A stretch of 64,000 nucleotides of DNA from Limnanthes douglasii subsp. nivea (GCA_036936605.1 JAUPFV010000003.1:146972997-147036996), one strand, 5' to 3'. Counted from the stretch's first letter, positions 10,502 to 21,884 are shown. A program made the numbers and translations. Notes: generated from the sequence alone by a model not told the origin.

Positions 10502-13423
10502 TTAAGGTTGAGCCTTTGAAGATGGCTCACCCTCATCTGCCTTCTTACCCTTAGGGTCATCTTTCCCTTCTACTACTTTCTTGCCTTTGGGATCATCTTC
10601 CTCCCTGTCTGGGCTCTCTCCGCTCCTCTCTTCGTCATCAGATGAGGACGCACTGGAGACTCCATCCTCTTCGCCCATTGTGTAATATGGAAGGTCATCA
10701 TCATCTACATAGCTCCACAAGTCCCCTAGGTTTCTCTTCGGAAATTTTTCATGAAAGAGTAGAACCGTGTCAGACCTCACTCTCTCAAGCAATAACTCTT
10801 CACTTTTAATCATCTGGCTGGCATAGGCATTGATCTTGGCATTGATTGTAGCCTCTTGATCCCTTAACAAAGCGTTTCTCTCCTCGCCAGCCTTGGACAC
10901 TACGTTCTCAAGAGTAATCTTGTCAGTAGTCAAGTTGGTGATAGTCTTGTCCTTTGCCTTGATCTCTTCTTTCGAGGCGGTAAGATCTTTCTCCACACCG
11001 GACAGCTTCTCCTGGAGGTCTTTAATGGTTTCCTCTAGAGTGGAAACCTTTGTGGTGCTTTCCTCTTGATTCTTTTTCAGCTTCTCATTTGCCTCCTTTA
11101 GCATGTCAGCATTGGCAGTAGCAGTGCGGAGGTCTTCGGACATCTTTTCTTTCTCAGAATTGAGGTCTTTGATGGTGTCCGCTTGACCCCGGACTTGTCT
11201 TTCCAGTGTAAGTACTGGTTGCACATTGCTGAGCAAAGAATGGGCTATGGTGTCCTTTTCACTAGAAATAATAAAAGTCTTACCATTGAAGTTGACCGTA
11301 TTGGAGCTGCTTGGAGGAATGTAAGGCCCCACGAATTCATCTCTGGGAAGGCTAAGGAAGTATTCACCAAGTCCACCTAGACCGGTGATGTCCACTTCAT
11401 CCAGATTGAGATCTCCCCCTTCCACCTCATCAGTATGAAAGTCCCTTGGGATCTCTTCGGCCAGCGTTGGGTCGGAAGGGTCAGTTGGGAATGAAGGCTC
11501 CGGATCCCGAAGAGCGAGCTCATCTCCCTGCAAAGCCTTTTTCTTTTTGGCTTCCCGGTCAGCGCCTTCACCTTCTTGTTTGCGAGTCCTCTTAGGAGCC
11601 CTTGGAGGTCTTGGAGGGTCTGTTTCCTGCCTTTCGATCTCTTGCTCCACCACTTGCAAGAGATCAGCATCAATTTGGCTCTTTTCCACCTTTTTGCCTC
11701 TTTTCCTACCTTTCATTTTGCTTGGGGCTTTGGCCCGGCCCGGTAGGAAGAGCGTCCCGTCTGGTTCATGGGATCTTTTGAGCACAGTGTCCCCAGAAGG
11801 TTGGGTGGTAAGCTCCTCCCAAGTCAGGTCTCTCCGACCTGTGGTGTTCCACAGGTGAGACCTTGCCAAGTTCCCACTGGTGAAGACACTGTGGAATCGG
11901 TTCCCTTAGTTCTCTGCGGCCCAGGCATTGATTTTGCCACAAGTGACCTGTCCGGCCTTCAAGTAGTCCCCGAACTCCTTAGGAAGTTCTGTTAAAGCAA
12001 AAAAAAGACCAGTTAATTTATACCAACTTAAAAAAAAAAGAAATGGACAAAGATTCGAAGTGTGAAACTTACGGTCACTCCTCCATCTGCTTCTGAGGAG
12101 GCTTGGGTTCTCTCCGGCCTTGATCTTCTTGCCGTTTTCCCAGGCGCCACTGACAAACAAAAACTGGCTCCTCCACTTGCTCTCCGACTCCAACAGATCA
12201 TTGACAGCCTTGAAGTTGTCCCCCATATTAAAGTGATAAAAGGGGAACTGGTGATGTTTGCAAAGGTTGGCCACTGTTGCGAACTCTTCCATAGGGAGAG
12301 GGATCCCGGACAGCCTAGATGCCATGATACATGACATCAGAGTATACCAGCCGTTGGGGCTCAGCTGGCTCGGGCAGAGCTTAACCAGGTGGAAGTATCT
12401 AACGATCTCCGGGTCCAATGGGAACCTGAGTCACCAATTAAATAGCTCTGTAAAAAAGACTATTTCGTTCCGCTTACAATACATAGGGGTCTCCGGATCT
12501 ATGGGAATCCTTATCTTTACGTTTTCTGGGATCCCCCATTTTGTGCGCATTCGACCCAGTTCAGCAGTATGGATGAATGCATACTTGGTCTTCTGTAAGG
12601 CCAAGAGGTATTTGAGCTCAACTCTGTGAAAACACGGCCCCACCTTCTCTTCAAGGCACTCCGGCAGGTCTGGATGCCTCAAGAACAATTTTTCCTTGCC
12701 TTTTTTGGCAGCAGCATTATTAGTCTGGCCGGAGGACTCAGACTCAAAAGGGACTTCTTCAGCAGAGTCCTCCATTCTTTCCTCCATAATTGTCGGGGGG
12801 ATATCCGTGGTAGTTGTCCGGGGAGGATTAAAGCTTGGCTCAGCCTGGCTTCCGGACTGCTGGCCTTCTGTGTTTCTTAGACTTCTAGTCTCAGGCTGGG
12901 GCTCTGAGGCAGAAGTCTCTCTTGGAAGTACCGGGCTGCTGGCCTCCGGATCAGATGGCCTTTCCCGGGGAGCTCTGATGGGCACTCCAGACCCAGAGCT
13001 ACTGTTTTTTGCCCCCGATTTGGAGGGAGTATTCTTGGAGGCTAGCCCTTTAACTAGCCAGCTTATCCTCTTAACTATCAGCTTCTCCGGAGAGTGCTCT
13101 GTGTCAGACCCCATAGCGATAAAAGGAGAAGGTTTCCTAACACTTGTGACTGTAACTCCTGGCTCAACAGCAGGTACTGACTCCTGAACTGAGGAACCAG
13201 AGACTATAGGCGAGAGGGTGGATTGAAATAGTTTTTTGGGTTTAGTACCTTTAGAGGAGGACGATCCTCGATCTGACTCTGTAACGGAGGCGACTGGTCT
13301 GTCAACGGGTGATGAAGGTAGCCCTGCTGCTATTCGTTTCTCCTTCTCAACTTGTTGTGCTCTCTCCAACTCTGAAAGATTGAGCCAGCCGCCTTTGATC
13401 AATGCTGTCCTTGCTGTAAACAT
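10502..13423 (-). pseudogene. Tat-1 antisense extra gene, spliced (two nonsense mutations)
   Basis: Two-exon gene opposite to gag-pol: exon 1 13423-12073, GT-AG intron 12072-11989 (84 bp), exon 2 11988-10502. Joined length is 946 codons including the stop. It starts MFTARTALIKGGWLNLSELE. A Ser/Pro-rich region follows, then a globular domain (RTKWGIPENVKIRIPIDPE, FFTELFNW, DPEIVRYFHLVKLCPSQLSPNG, MSCIMASRLSGIPLPMEE) resembling the plant 'putative gypsy type transposon' family. After the splice come LPKEFGDYLKAGQ, a basic linker, a coiled coil (~11190-10780) and an acidic tail. Stops occur at ~12431 (TGG-TGA, where Tat-2 has TGG-GGA) and ~11909 (TAA for Trp). Function is unknown. The splice sites match Tat-2. 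Confidence 0.87.
11989..12072 (-). other. Intron of Tat-1 antisense gene
   Basis: 84 bp, donor GTAAGT, acceptor AACAG after a T-rich stretch. It lies in phase 1 between codons for RWRSD and LPKEFGDYL, exactly as in Tat-2 (45340-45420), while the intron sequences themselves have diverged. Confidence 0.85.
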
Positions 13424-13842
13424 AAACTACCAAGGAAACCTTTGCTTTAGAGAGAGAAAGCTCTGAGTAAATTTGCAGAGTAAATGTGAAAGAGATAGTA
13501 AAACAGTAGAAAGTGATTTGAATTTATAGTAGATCTGAAAAGAGGAGTTGATTCCTAGGAGAATTCGAAAAGTTTGGCAATGATTAAAAGACTGCGCTGA
13601 TGTCACCATTTGTAATTAAAGAGGTTGCTTTTCGAAGAAGGTGGTGCGAAATTCAAGATGAAAAAACGACTGGAGTTACCAATCAGAGAGCAACACGTGT
13701 CCCACGAACTCTGGCAAAAACCATTTTGTATTCATGAAGCTTTATCTGTCCGGGTAAACCCATAAACCTGTCCGGATTGAAAACTACTTCTAGCATCAGA
13801 CTGTTTTTCAGGTCTCTGACAAGAATACTTGTTCAAACACCT
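13424..13842 (-). promoter_or_regulatory. Upstream region of Tat-1 antisense gene
   Basis: About 420 bp between the antisense start codon (13423) and the polypurine tract. It is partly conserved with 43545-43982 of Tat-2 (for example CACGTGTCCCA near 13695). It must contain the antisense promoter unless transcription starts in the LTR. I cannot pick one TATA box with confidence. Confidence 0.45.
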
Positions 13843-13852
13843 AAAAAATGGG
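13843..13852 (+). other. Tat-1 polypurine tract
   Basis: AAAAAATGGG four bases before the 3' LTR, where plus-strand DNA synthesis should start. Tat-2 has AAAAAAGGGG in the equivalent place. Confidence 0.75.
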
Positions 13853-13856
13853 CTCC

Positions 13857-14293
13857 TGATGAGTCCGAATTCAGCATGCTCCCCGGACAAGGACAGATCG
13901 GTCCAAAGCCTCCGGACCGGACAGATCGGACAGATCACATGGACCGGACAGATCACTTCGAACACTATGACCATAGGACTGTTCGAACTATGACAAAAGT
14001 ACTAAAAAACCTAAACAATCCTTGACTAAGCTACTTGCTCTCCTACTTAGAGCTCATGGGTCTTTGAACATGACCCGGGTTCTTTAAACATGACCCGAAA
14101 GCCCATAAGGGCCCAAACATCACACTATAAATACCCAACCACCTGCATTAACTATGGGTAATGAGAATTAACTGCTACCAAGCTGCTTAATTATCTCTCT
14201 ACTCCCTACTCTAAACCATTCAACACCCACACACCACCTTAAAACACCAATTGAAATTACCAGCCTACCCCCAGGCGATTATTATCCACACCA
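13857..14293 (+). repeat. Tat-1 3' LTR
   Basis: 437-bp LTR matching 3857-4305, with TATA box TATAAATA at 14126-14133 and intact repeated CGGACAGAT motifs at about 13890-13950. It also shares blocks with the Tat-2 LTRs (for example GACCCGGGT and CTATAAATACCC), so the two elements are one family. Confidence 0.95.
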
Positions 14294-14298
14294 GATTT
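14294..14298. other. Tat-1 right target-site duplication (GATTT)
   Basis: Matches 3852-3856. Beyond it the interrupted LINE-A sequence continues. Confidence 0.95.
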
Positions 14299-15015
14299 CC
14301 TGCCCATAACCCTGTTATGCCGAACTGTTAGATCTCGATCATACCTTAGTCGTGGAAGAATACAACACGAAATCACTGGTTGAGAGCCAGTAGCCAAAAA
14401 CGGTTGAGTTTCTGCCGTAAGACGAGATACTTGTTGGACTGTGGAGTGACATCGTGAAGTGCGACTTGAGACAAGAGGTTCTGATGAGAACCGTCGCGAC
14501 GCACGTCAAAACATTGAATAAACTAAACGGAGAATGGACAGTAAGCATAGATCTGTCATGACAAGCTCTCCGATGACGGCCATGGAACACAGCATGAAGA
14601 GTAGTCGGAGAAGAAGCTCCAAATAGTGAAAGGGTCGAGAATAAACAGGAGGCAAGATTAATAATAATCCAAACCATTGTCGAAGATTTCGGTTTCAGGC
14701 CAGACGGGCCTCTGTTAGTTAAACGAAGAGATAAACAGAGAGACAGACAGCTACGACACCACAAACCGGCGGACTCAAATCTCTTCAGAGTATCGTATTG
14801 TGAGCATGATTCAGAGTCTAAAGAAAAGGTCTCAAAGACCACAACAAGGCACCGAGAAATTCCGGTCATTGAAAATTCATCGGAAACAATTGCGAGAAAA
14901 GATCTGCAGGCCATACGGTCTGCAGATCCGAATAGAACCCGCAAAAACAAACTTAAAAATATGAACTAGAAAAAAGTTACCGTTATTCTAGTGAGAGAAG
15001 AGAGTTTCTCTCACC
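14294..15015 (-). mobile_element. LINE-A 5' portion
   Basis: Sequence on the far side of Tat-1 that continues LINE-A upstream on the minus strand. It has one open stretch (14950-14339, MFLRVLFGSADRMACRSFLAIV), of which I recognise no domain. The CT-rich, less AT-rich composition ends abruptly near 15015 after CTCTCACCCCTAGG, a plausible LINE 5' end. Assignment rests on continuity across the Tat-1 target duplication. Confidence 0.6.
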
Positions 15016-15329
15016 CCTAGGTTTTTTTTATGATTTACATTATTTGGTTTTATTTAAGTGATTAAAAACCTAGTTCATAGGCTGACTTTAGATCACCATG
15101 TAGTATTATTTTTTAAAGATATTAGCACAATCAAGTTTAGATATTATGAAGATGATATGATCCACCATGTTTTTTATTGAATTTTTTTGGTCATTAAACT
15201 TTTATTTGTTTCTAGCTCACCATATAACCCAACAAATGTTTGGGAGAAGTATAATTCTAATGTGGATAAGTTTGTTTATACATCATAGCTAACATCTAAT
15301 TAGATGTTGAACATATATATGACTGCTTA
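15016..15329. other. AT-rich intergenic DNA
   Basis: About 310 bp in which I see no gene or repeat. Confidence 0.6.
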
Positions 15330-15700
15330 TTAGCATTCCAAAAAGACATGCGAAGTATTTCCAAACATTTTAGGAAATATTGCGAGATGATAATTGACAG
15401 ATTCTATACCATTACAAAGCTGGCATTTAAAGACAATACAAAAGCTCTTTTTTGAAAAATTGTATCCACAAAAATGAAACCTTTTAGTATCCTCCAAAGA
15501 GTGAATGAACACTTCTTAAGAGTAGTATCATTCCAGATAATTTTGAATAGATTAAAAGATAGTCCTTTATCTCTAATGTTATTCCATGTAGCTTTAGTAT
15601 TGAAGCAACCATTAGTAGATATATTACATTTGATTGAATCATCTTTGTCTTCATAAAAAGTTATTTTCCCGATCCTCTGTATCAGAGGGAAGAACAACTT
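15330..15700 (-). pseudogene. LINE zinc-binding RT domain (zf-RVT) relic
   Basis: Minus-strand fragments in two frames: one with FKIIWNDTTLKKCSFTLWR and LKGFIFVDTIFQKRA, the other with FKCQLCNGIESVNYHL. They fit the plant zf-RVT pattern (W..P....F.LW, L.T.D.., C.LC....E...HL). A frameshift lies near 15440. It is an isolated fragment, older than LINE-A, and not joined to it. Confidence 0.6.
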
Positions 15701-16650
15701 TCTTTAGTTAACTAAATTTCAGTTACCATTATGTCAATACTTGTTTACTTTGTCTTCCTTGTACGAATCATTGTGTGAATTATCAGATATTAAGATGTAA
15801 AGATATGTATGATTCTATTTCTCAAACCAAAAATTGATTTCACCATTGCCAATTGTTTAGAATATAAAACTTCTGGGTGTTCCTCACGTAGCAAGCTTTT
15901 CTAAATTTTTGAGCCTTTGATATTAAATTATGTTTGAAGTGCAGTTATTGAAACCATGTATTTGACCATAATGTTTTGTGTTTTATAAATTTATACCAAA
16001 GCTTGCATGACAAAGTGTTTAGTAAATTCTTAAGTTTTCTTAAGTTCAATCCTCATTCTTGAATTAATTTACACAAAGTAGACCATTTGGACCATATCAT
16101 AGTTCGATTGTATTCTATAATTTTCCAGAAAAAACATTTGCTTAGCAATCTTCTAATTCTCTTAATAACCGATATAGAATTGTTTACAAGTAAAAGGACA
16201 AATATTGATATTCACAAAGAAAAAAAAACTATAACGTGACAAGAAACTTGAAAACGAAAAAAAACATACCTATGAAAAGTGAATATAAAACGGTATAAAA
16301 GGTCTTACGAATACAATATTTATAAAAATTACAAAATATATGTGAAAAATAATAAAAAGTTATTTATCTATTAACTAAAAGTAATGATGTCAAAAGTGAA
16401 AATAGATAGGGTATAAAAAGTCTTTTGAACAAAATATTTAGTAAATTGCATTATATGTAAAAAGTAATAAAAAAGTATTTTTCTTTCCATTAACTAAAAA
16501 TCTTGACTCTTGACTGCATATAGGAACGTTGACTAAATATATTTTTTATATTAACAAAATCTGTTAACTATTGATCATTTGTTTTGATTATTGTTTACTA
16601 GTTACACAATTACATAATTTTAAAACCAAACCAAATAAGCTAGCAATTAA
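15701..16650. other. AT-rich DNA downstream of the xylanase gene
   Basis: Nearly 1 kb of AT-rich sequence with no credible coding region. The xylanase 3' UTR and poly-A site should lie just below 16751 but cannot be fixed. Confidence 0.6.
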
Positions 16651-16750
16651 ATTATATTATATCTTTTTTGATAACCAGAACACTGCATGAGTTATATGAT
16701 GAACGTTATTATGTTTAGTTATTGTGTACAGAACAAATGGATCAAGGGGT

Positions 16751-19267
16751 CTAAACATGAAGAAGCAATGTTGTTTCTTGAGAAGCAACGTCATCCAAGC
16801 TGAAGGTGTGAGACATGGAAGAATTAGAGTGAGTAATGATCTTGACCTTGTAATCTCCATGAAAAAGAGAGGCGTTAAAGAAACCGTTAGAGTCGGTTGT
16901 GCCTGTTGAAGAGGAGGCCTCAAAAGCACCACCCCACTCTCGCAACAGCTTGTCCACAACATCTCCTGTAGCCAAGTTGTTGAAGTTGCTATCGGTCAAA
17001 CACATGATATAGCAATTTGTTGCGCTTGTAGCCGGCCACATTAGCATGCCCTTTACTTGTGGATGCGCATGTCCCTCTCTCAAAATCTGTTCCAAATATG
17101 TTGCCTGAAGCCAAGGGTTGTTGTTATCGACATCTATTTCAGTGAGCCAAATCGGTACTCCGGTAGCACCTAGAGTGTCGATGACTGATCTCATGTAAGG
17201 AATGTTTGGAGTTTTAAAATGAGACTCCAGTCCAATTCCCATACGCCATTTGTTAACATTAGGAGATCGTAGAATCGATTTTAGCCTTGCAATATACTTA
17301 GCTGGGGTGACTGTAGTATCTCTAGGCTCCTCAATGGTGTTATATTCGTTCAAAAACGTTAATACTGTTTGATCTGCCATCTGAGCGAGGCTGTAATATT
17401 TGCCAGAAGCATCATTTCCAAGCTTGCTTTCCAAGAAACTAAAATGGAGATTCTCATTCACAACATCCCAATGAATAAGCTTCCCTTTGTATCTTCCCAT
17501 TACGCTATACAACCTTTTTAAAGCAGCAGCTTGAAGAGCAACTGGATCGAGATACTTAACCCACTCGGGTTGGTACTTAGGATCGTCCCAGAAGACATTG
17601 TGTCCACGGACTGCAATACCTTTCTCTGCTGCGAAATTAAGCATGGCGTCTGGAACGGAGTAGTCCTCGTATCCTTGGGTTGATTCAGTGCTGTACCATT
17701 TCATCTCGTTTGAGAATGTTGTCACTGTGAATCTCGATGCGAACCAGTTTTGATAAGCGGTATTGGTTATAATGTTTTTGTCTATAGCTGCACCGAAGGG
17801 GAAGCCGAGTTTCTTTTGCTCAATAATTATCTTTGCATTTGCCAAAGGGTTCCCTTGTTTGTCCACTGCTTTTATTTTCACATTTTTCTTTCGATGCTGC
17901 AAGTGCAAATACAGTTACATTATATATGTAAAACAAAACTATTTCTAATGAATGTAGAGTTCAAAATAAATGGTCTCGGTAGGGAATTTTGGTTATAATA
18001 AAGTCAGAAATTTTTCTTAATAATATAAGAGAATTCAAATGAATTGTTGCGTGATCTCCCTCAAAACCAGAACCATGGTTATCTATTTCGAACTAACTTT
18101 CTGTCAACCCTTTTGTACGTCCAAACGCTTAAATTTGAAAATGCAAATTCAAACGAATTTTCAAAACAGCTCGACTCTAGCCAGTCACACTATATTCTAA
18201 CAAGCGTGAACTCCGCACTCACCAATTTACTCGATAATATACTATGACTCCGTTGGTTGGTCGACTAGTCAACCCTGTTACACTAAAACATCTTACAGTG
18301 TATATTTATTTTACCTTCTTAATGCTTTCATTGTGGTGAGATTTCCACTCTTCTGGTGTAAATGGCTGCAGAGAAATGCTGTCAACCCATATTTCGGCTG
18401 ATTTGTCTTGGCTCTAAACAAGCAAAATACATATACATGGGGTAAAAAAGATTTATATCCATAATAAGAAGAATGATAGTTGTCTTCATATTGAGTACTT
18501 AAATTTAGTACCTCGAAATAAAGGTGGGCAGGTCCTGAGGCATCAACAGTGAGACCACCTTTGAGCATAGACCAACAGTTGGATTGAGCAACAACAGCCC
18601 CAGCAAAGCTATAGGCATCAGTTTCATTTCTATCTCTATCTGTTTTGAAAATTGCCGATACGGTGCTACTTCCTTCACTAACTTGAATCCAAGCGGAGAA
18701 CGTGTACATGGTGTTGTTTTTCAGAAACAGCTTCTGGGACACACTGTCGAATGTCTTGTTTCGCGTATGAGCGACAGCGAACCTGTTTCCATTTGATTCT
18801 CTATGCTCTATCTTGGCATCTCCAAAGGCCGACCACCCTTTCAATCCATCGTTCAATTCCGGATTTTCAATTACGCCACCGCCGTACTGTGGCTTTAGAG
18901 GTTTCACTAAACACTGAAAAATATTCGGATTTATCTTTAACACGACAAAATAAAAATAAAGTTACAGTTTTATTTTTGAAAATAACAAATTACAAAGACA
19001 TATGTACCTCAATGCTAGCGGAGTAATCATATGATAAAGCGCTAGCTCTGGATCCTGAATAACAGAAACAATAAAATAACATATCATATCAGATTTATGA
19101 TCTATATCCTCCATGTTACTTCATACCCAAGCTAAGGCATAAATATACAAGTAAAAAATCTCTTATACAATGTTGAGGTCTTAGGCTACTATACAAGTAT
19201 AGTACACACCTGATAAAATCAAGAAAAAAATCAATAGCAAGTTTTTCTTAGTGTCTTCAACCTTCAT
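16751..19267 (-). CDS. Endo-1,4-beta-xylanase, GH10 with N-terminal CBM22-like module
   Basis: Five exons, all GT-AG: 19267-19210, 19054-19008, 18913-18512, 18413-18315, 17896-16751. They join in frame to 583 residues, normal for single-module plant GH10 xylanases. Residues 1-20 form a signal peptide (KNLLLIFFLILS), so the enzyme should be secreted to cell wall or apoplast. Residues ~41-190 are the carbohydrate-binding module (YGGGVIENPELNDGLKGWSA). GH10 begins at ~203, with RGHNVFWDD, the acid/base Glu ~350 in WDVVNEN and the nucleophile Glu ~455 in WLTEIDVD. A beta-rich C-terminal segment ends LLLHV. It would cleave internal beta-1,4-xylosyl bonds of xylan. No stop or shift is seen. A dead second copy lies at 25441-37010. 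Confidence 0.94.
18035..18297 (-). repeat. Copia LTR relic in intron 4 of the xylanase gene
   Basis: Minus-strand sequence starting TGTAAGATGTTTTAGTGTAA and containing TTGACTAGTCGACCA matches the LTR at 33608 going down (TGTTAGATATTTTAGTGTAA) and the inverted copy at 29769. Similarity is clear for the first ~110 bp and patchy after that. It makes this intron 418 bp, against 96-156 bp for the others. No internal retrotransposon sequence is present, so it is a solo or truncated LTR. Confidence 0.72.
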
Positions 19268-19449
19268 TGTCAGCCTGAGATGTAGAAAATCGGCTTTGTT
19301 AATGTTAAAAAATGAATAAAAATGAAGTTGGTATATTATAATATCTAAACAAAACCGGACTGTGTATCAGAATTCATACAGATGAAATGGTGATAAGAAC
19401 AAAAGATTTAAGAAGTGAGTTTTGAATTGACAAGAGTCAAGGCCACAAC

Positions 19450-19522
19450 CATATTTATACTGAGAGAGAGGAGAGGATAAGAATGTTATTTATACTGAGA
19501 GAGGAGAGGATAAGAATGTATT
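19450..19522. repeat. Tandem duplication covering the xylanase TATA box
   Basis: Two adjacent copies (unit ~36 bp) of ATTTATACTGAGAGAG followed by GGAGAGGATAAGAATG, at ~19453 and ~19489. The unit includes the TATA box and a CT-rich stretch on the sense strand. Confidence 0.85.
19451..19459 (-). promoter_or_regulatory. TATA box of the xylanase gene
   Basis: TATAAATAT on the minus strand about 185 bp upstream of the start codon, giving a 5' UTR of roughly 150 bases. A second TATAAATA lies in the upstream copy of a duplicated segment (near 19490-19497). Confidence 0.65.
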
Positions 19523-19529
19523 AGTGATA

Positions 19530-21286
19530 ATTATTATGATTTAGTATATTAAGAAATAAAATTGTAAACTATTGAATTGTAAAAGATTTTACATTGGAAA
19601 TTTTAAAGTATGGAAGTGTTTGCAATATAAATCTCCTAAATTTAGAACTTCTATTAAAAGCCTTTAAATTTAGTGAGGGATGGAGAAATTGAATTTTTTA
19701 TTCTATGAAAAAAGCAATTAAATGTTAAATAAAAACCTTATGGACTAATATATTAAAAATCCATCGATTTGTTTTATAAATTTATAAAGTAATAAATTAA
19801 TAAATTAATAAATTAATAAATAAATAAATTATAATTAAATTACTAAATAATTTATAATAAAAATATTTAATTTATACATGCATTCAAAATTTCAACTTAA
19901 TTATGAAAAAAAATCAAAAAAATCAGATAACCGCCTATATGAAATAAATGATTTAACTGGTAACAACTCATATAAAAATTTCAGTTTTTCATTTTCTTAT
20001 ACATTGTTCAATGTTTTATTTTTTTGGACGTTAAAAAGAATATTTATAATATTTTTTTAATCAAAATTAATTATTACAAACAAATTACACATTTTTATTT
20101 TAAAGAACATCTAACGATGATTTGAAATACATTAACAAACACAATAAAACTAAAAGATGATCCAAATTTCATACATTATTAAAAATATTTTTTTTAATAA
20201 TTATGGTTTGGAATTGAATTAAAAAAAATATGTATTAACTATAATTTAATAATTTTTAAATTTTTTTTATCTCTTAAAAGAGATAATATTAACAACACAA
20301 ACCAAACAAATTATTTATTTAAAAGATTTTTTTTAAAAATATACTATTCAAAATGAAATAAAAAAAACATGTGAATATGATATTTGAACTTCTGAGACCA
20401 AAATCCAAAAATTATAGGGGTTATAACTCAGGTAAATTCTCAACTTTATTTGTTGGTTTGGAACCTTCAAAATGACGTGTGAAATTAAAAATCTCTGATT
20501 ATTCCAAGATAGTAGATGAGTTAAAATTAATGGCATGAAAGAAAAGTTTAAAAACATAAAAGATAAGAGATAAAATAGATTGAATTGAAATGAATGTCAT
20601 TTTTAATATGTATGTGGCCGACCCGTCTATAATAAAATATATGTTAATTTATATAGTTAATTTTGAAATATTATGTATTTCTAAGGAAAAATTTAATTTA
20701 AAATCTGAAATCATTATTTTTAATGAAAATTTTAATTTAAAAATATGAAATAATTGTTATTTTAAGGAAAATTCTAAATTAAAATCTTATTAGCGGTTTT
20801 ATGGCAAAGTTTAAGTAAAAATATTTATTAATTAGAAGATTTTACATATTTTTATTTTTTTATTCAAAATATTTTTTGGTGTTTGGATTTTATTTGGTTT
20901 AATCTTCCTCTCCCAAATTTGATTTTTTTATCTTTGTTTTCTTTTATTGTCTATATTACTGATTTGATTTAAAAATTAATGGATCATTGTTTGTCAATGG
21001 GAGATTGTAATTAAATAAATTAAAAAGGAGCTATAAATTGAAGAACATGAAAGAAGATGAGATTGTAATTAGATAAATTTAAAGAAGATGAAGATTTAGT
21101 TAAATAAATTAAACAAGATGGAGAAAAGGAAGAAGGTGAAAATTTTATTAAATTAATTATAGAATGTGGAGATTTTAATTAAATAATTTAAATCATATAG
21201 AGAAAGGAAGAACAAGATTTTTAAGAATTAAATAACATTGATAACCAAAATTCAAAGTTAGAAAACTTACATGTGAGTGAGTACAT
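19530..21286. other. AT-rich intergenic DNA upstream of the xylanase gene
   Basis: Very AT-rich, with a short TAAATTAA-type simple repeat near 19790-19850. I see no coding region. Confidence 0.65.
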
Positions 21287-21295
21287 TAACTTATT
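21287..21295. other. Left 9-bp target duplication of Mutator-like element
   Basis: TAACTTATT, repeated exactly at 22393-22401. Confidence 0.92.
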
Positions 21296-21759
21296 GGCCA
21301 AAGCTATTTCCTCCATGTTATTTTTTATTTCCTCCATCTTTCAAACTTAAAAAAACACTAGTGACTTGCTTTTACCAAATTACCCTTATTTTTATTTCAA
21401 ATTTATCACTAGATGCCATTTATCTAGTAGATAGTCTTATATGAAAAAACACAGCATTAACCTAACTTTAATCCAAGATATATGATTCTATCTCTAAAAT
21501 TAACCTTAAAACAAAGAACTTCAATTTTATTGAAGATTAATCATGGAAAATGAAGAAAGCCAAACAAAACCGGAGAACAACACTCAATCGACAAACAAGG
21601 TAATTTAAACTTGTTTTTACGTTTTACAACTTCATAGCTTGAAAATATCTATTTCGAAACTTATTTTTTTAGCTAAACCCGATTTTTACAGTTCTGAAAA
21701 AAAAAACAACTATTTCCGAGCCGGGAATTAGGAATCAGGTGTAATTTTTTTAAAAAAAA

Positions 21760-21800
21760 TTGCAACTGATTCCGAGAGGGCCACTCGGAATCAGTTGCAA
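21760..21800. repeat. Perfect hairpin 1 in Mutator-like element
   Basis: 17-bp arms (left arm TTGCAACTGATTCCGAG at 21760-21776) around the seven-base loop AGGGCCA. Confidence 0.9.
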
Positions 21801-21849
21801 ACCCTCTGTCTCGTTATTTAATGTGATAGTCTTGTTCACTGGGACATTG

Positions 21850-21884
21850 CACTTGATTCCGAGTGGCCCTCTCGGAATCAAGTG
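21850..21884. repeat. Perfect hairpin 2 in Mutator-like element
   Basis: 14-bp arms (CACTTGATTCCGAG) around the loop TGGCCCT, which is the exact reverse complement of the loop of hairpin 1. The two hairpins share the GATTCCGAG core and could pair with each other. Confidence 0.9.

Larger units (their letters stand above)
3857..14293 (+). mobile_element. Tat-1: Ty3/Gypsy Tat-lineage element with antisense extra gene
   Basis: A complete 10.4-kb LTR retrotransposon. LTRs lie at 3857-4305 and 13857-14293, and the 5-bp target duplication GATTT is at 3852-3856 and 14294-14298. Order on the plus strand: LTR, primer-binding site, gag, protease, RT, degenerate RNase H, second archaeal-type RNase H, integrase without chromodomain, ~0.5-kb spacer, extra gene on the minus strand, polypurine tract, LTR. 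The dual RNase H, missing chromodomain and long extra ORF fit the Tat branch (Ogre/Retand relatives). LTRs are about 97 percent alike by eye. The coding regions carry at least four stops and two frameshifts, so it is not autonomous now. It sits inside LINE-A. Confidence 0.95.

Noticed and set aside
14339..14950. A 203-residue minus-strand frame as a possible host gene
   Set aside because: It has no recognised domain and lies in the continuation of LINE-A across the Tat-1 insertion, so LINE origin is more likely.
17897..17908. Extending xylanase exon 5 to an ATG-like start at 17908
   Set aside because: That stretch is the end of the intron; the acceptor at 17897 joins in frame with exon 4 and restores the full CBM22-GH10 protein.
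19790..19850. TAAATTAA-type simple repeat as a regulatory element
   Set aside because: Low-complexity slippage sequence in AT-rich DNA; nothing points to function.
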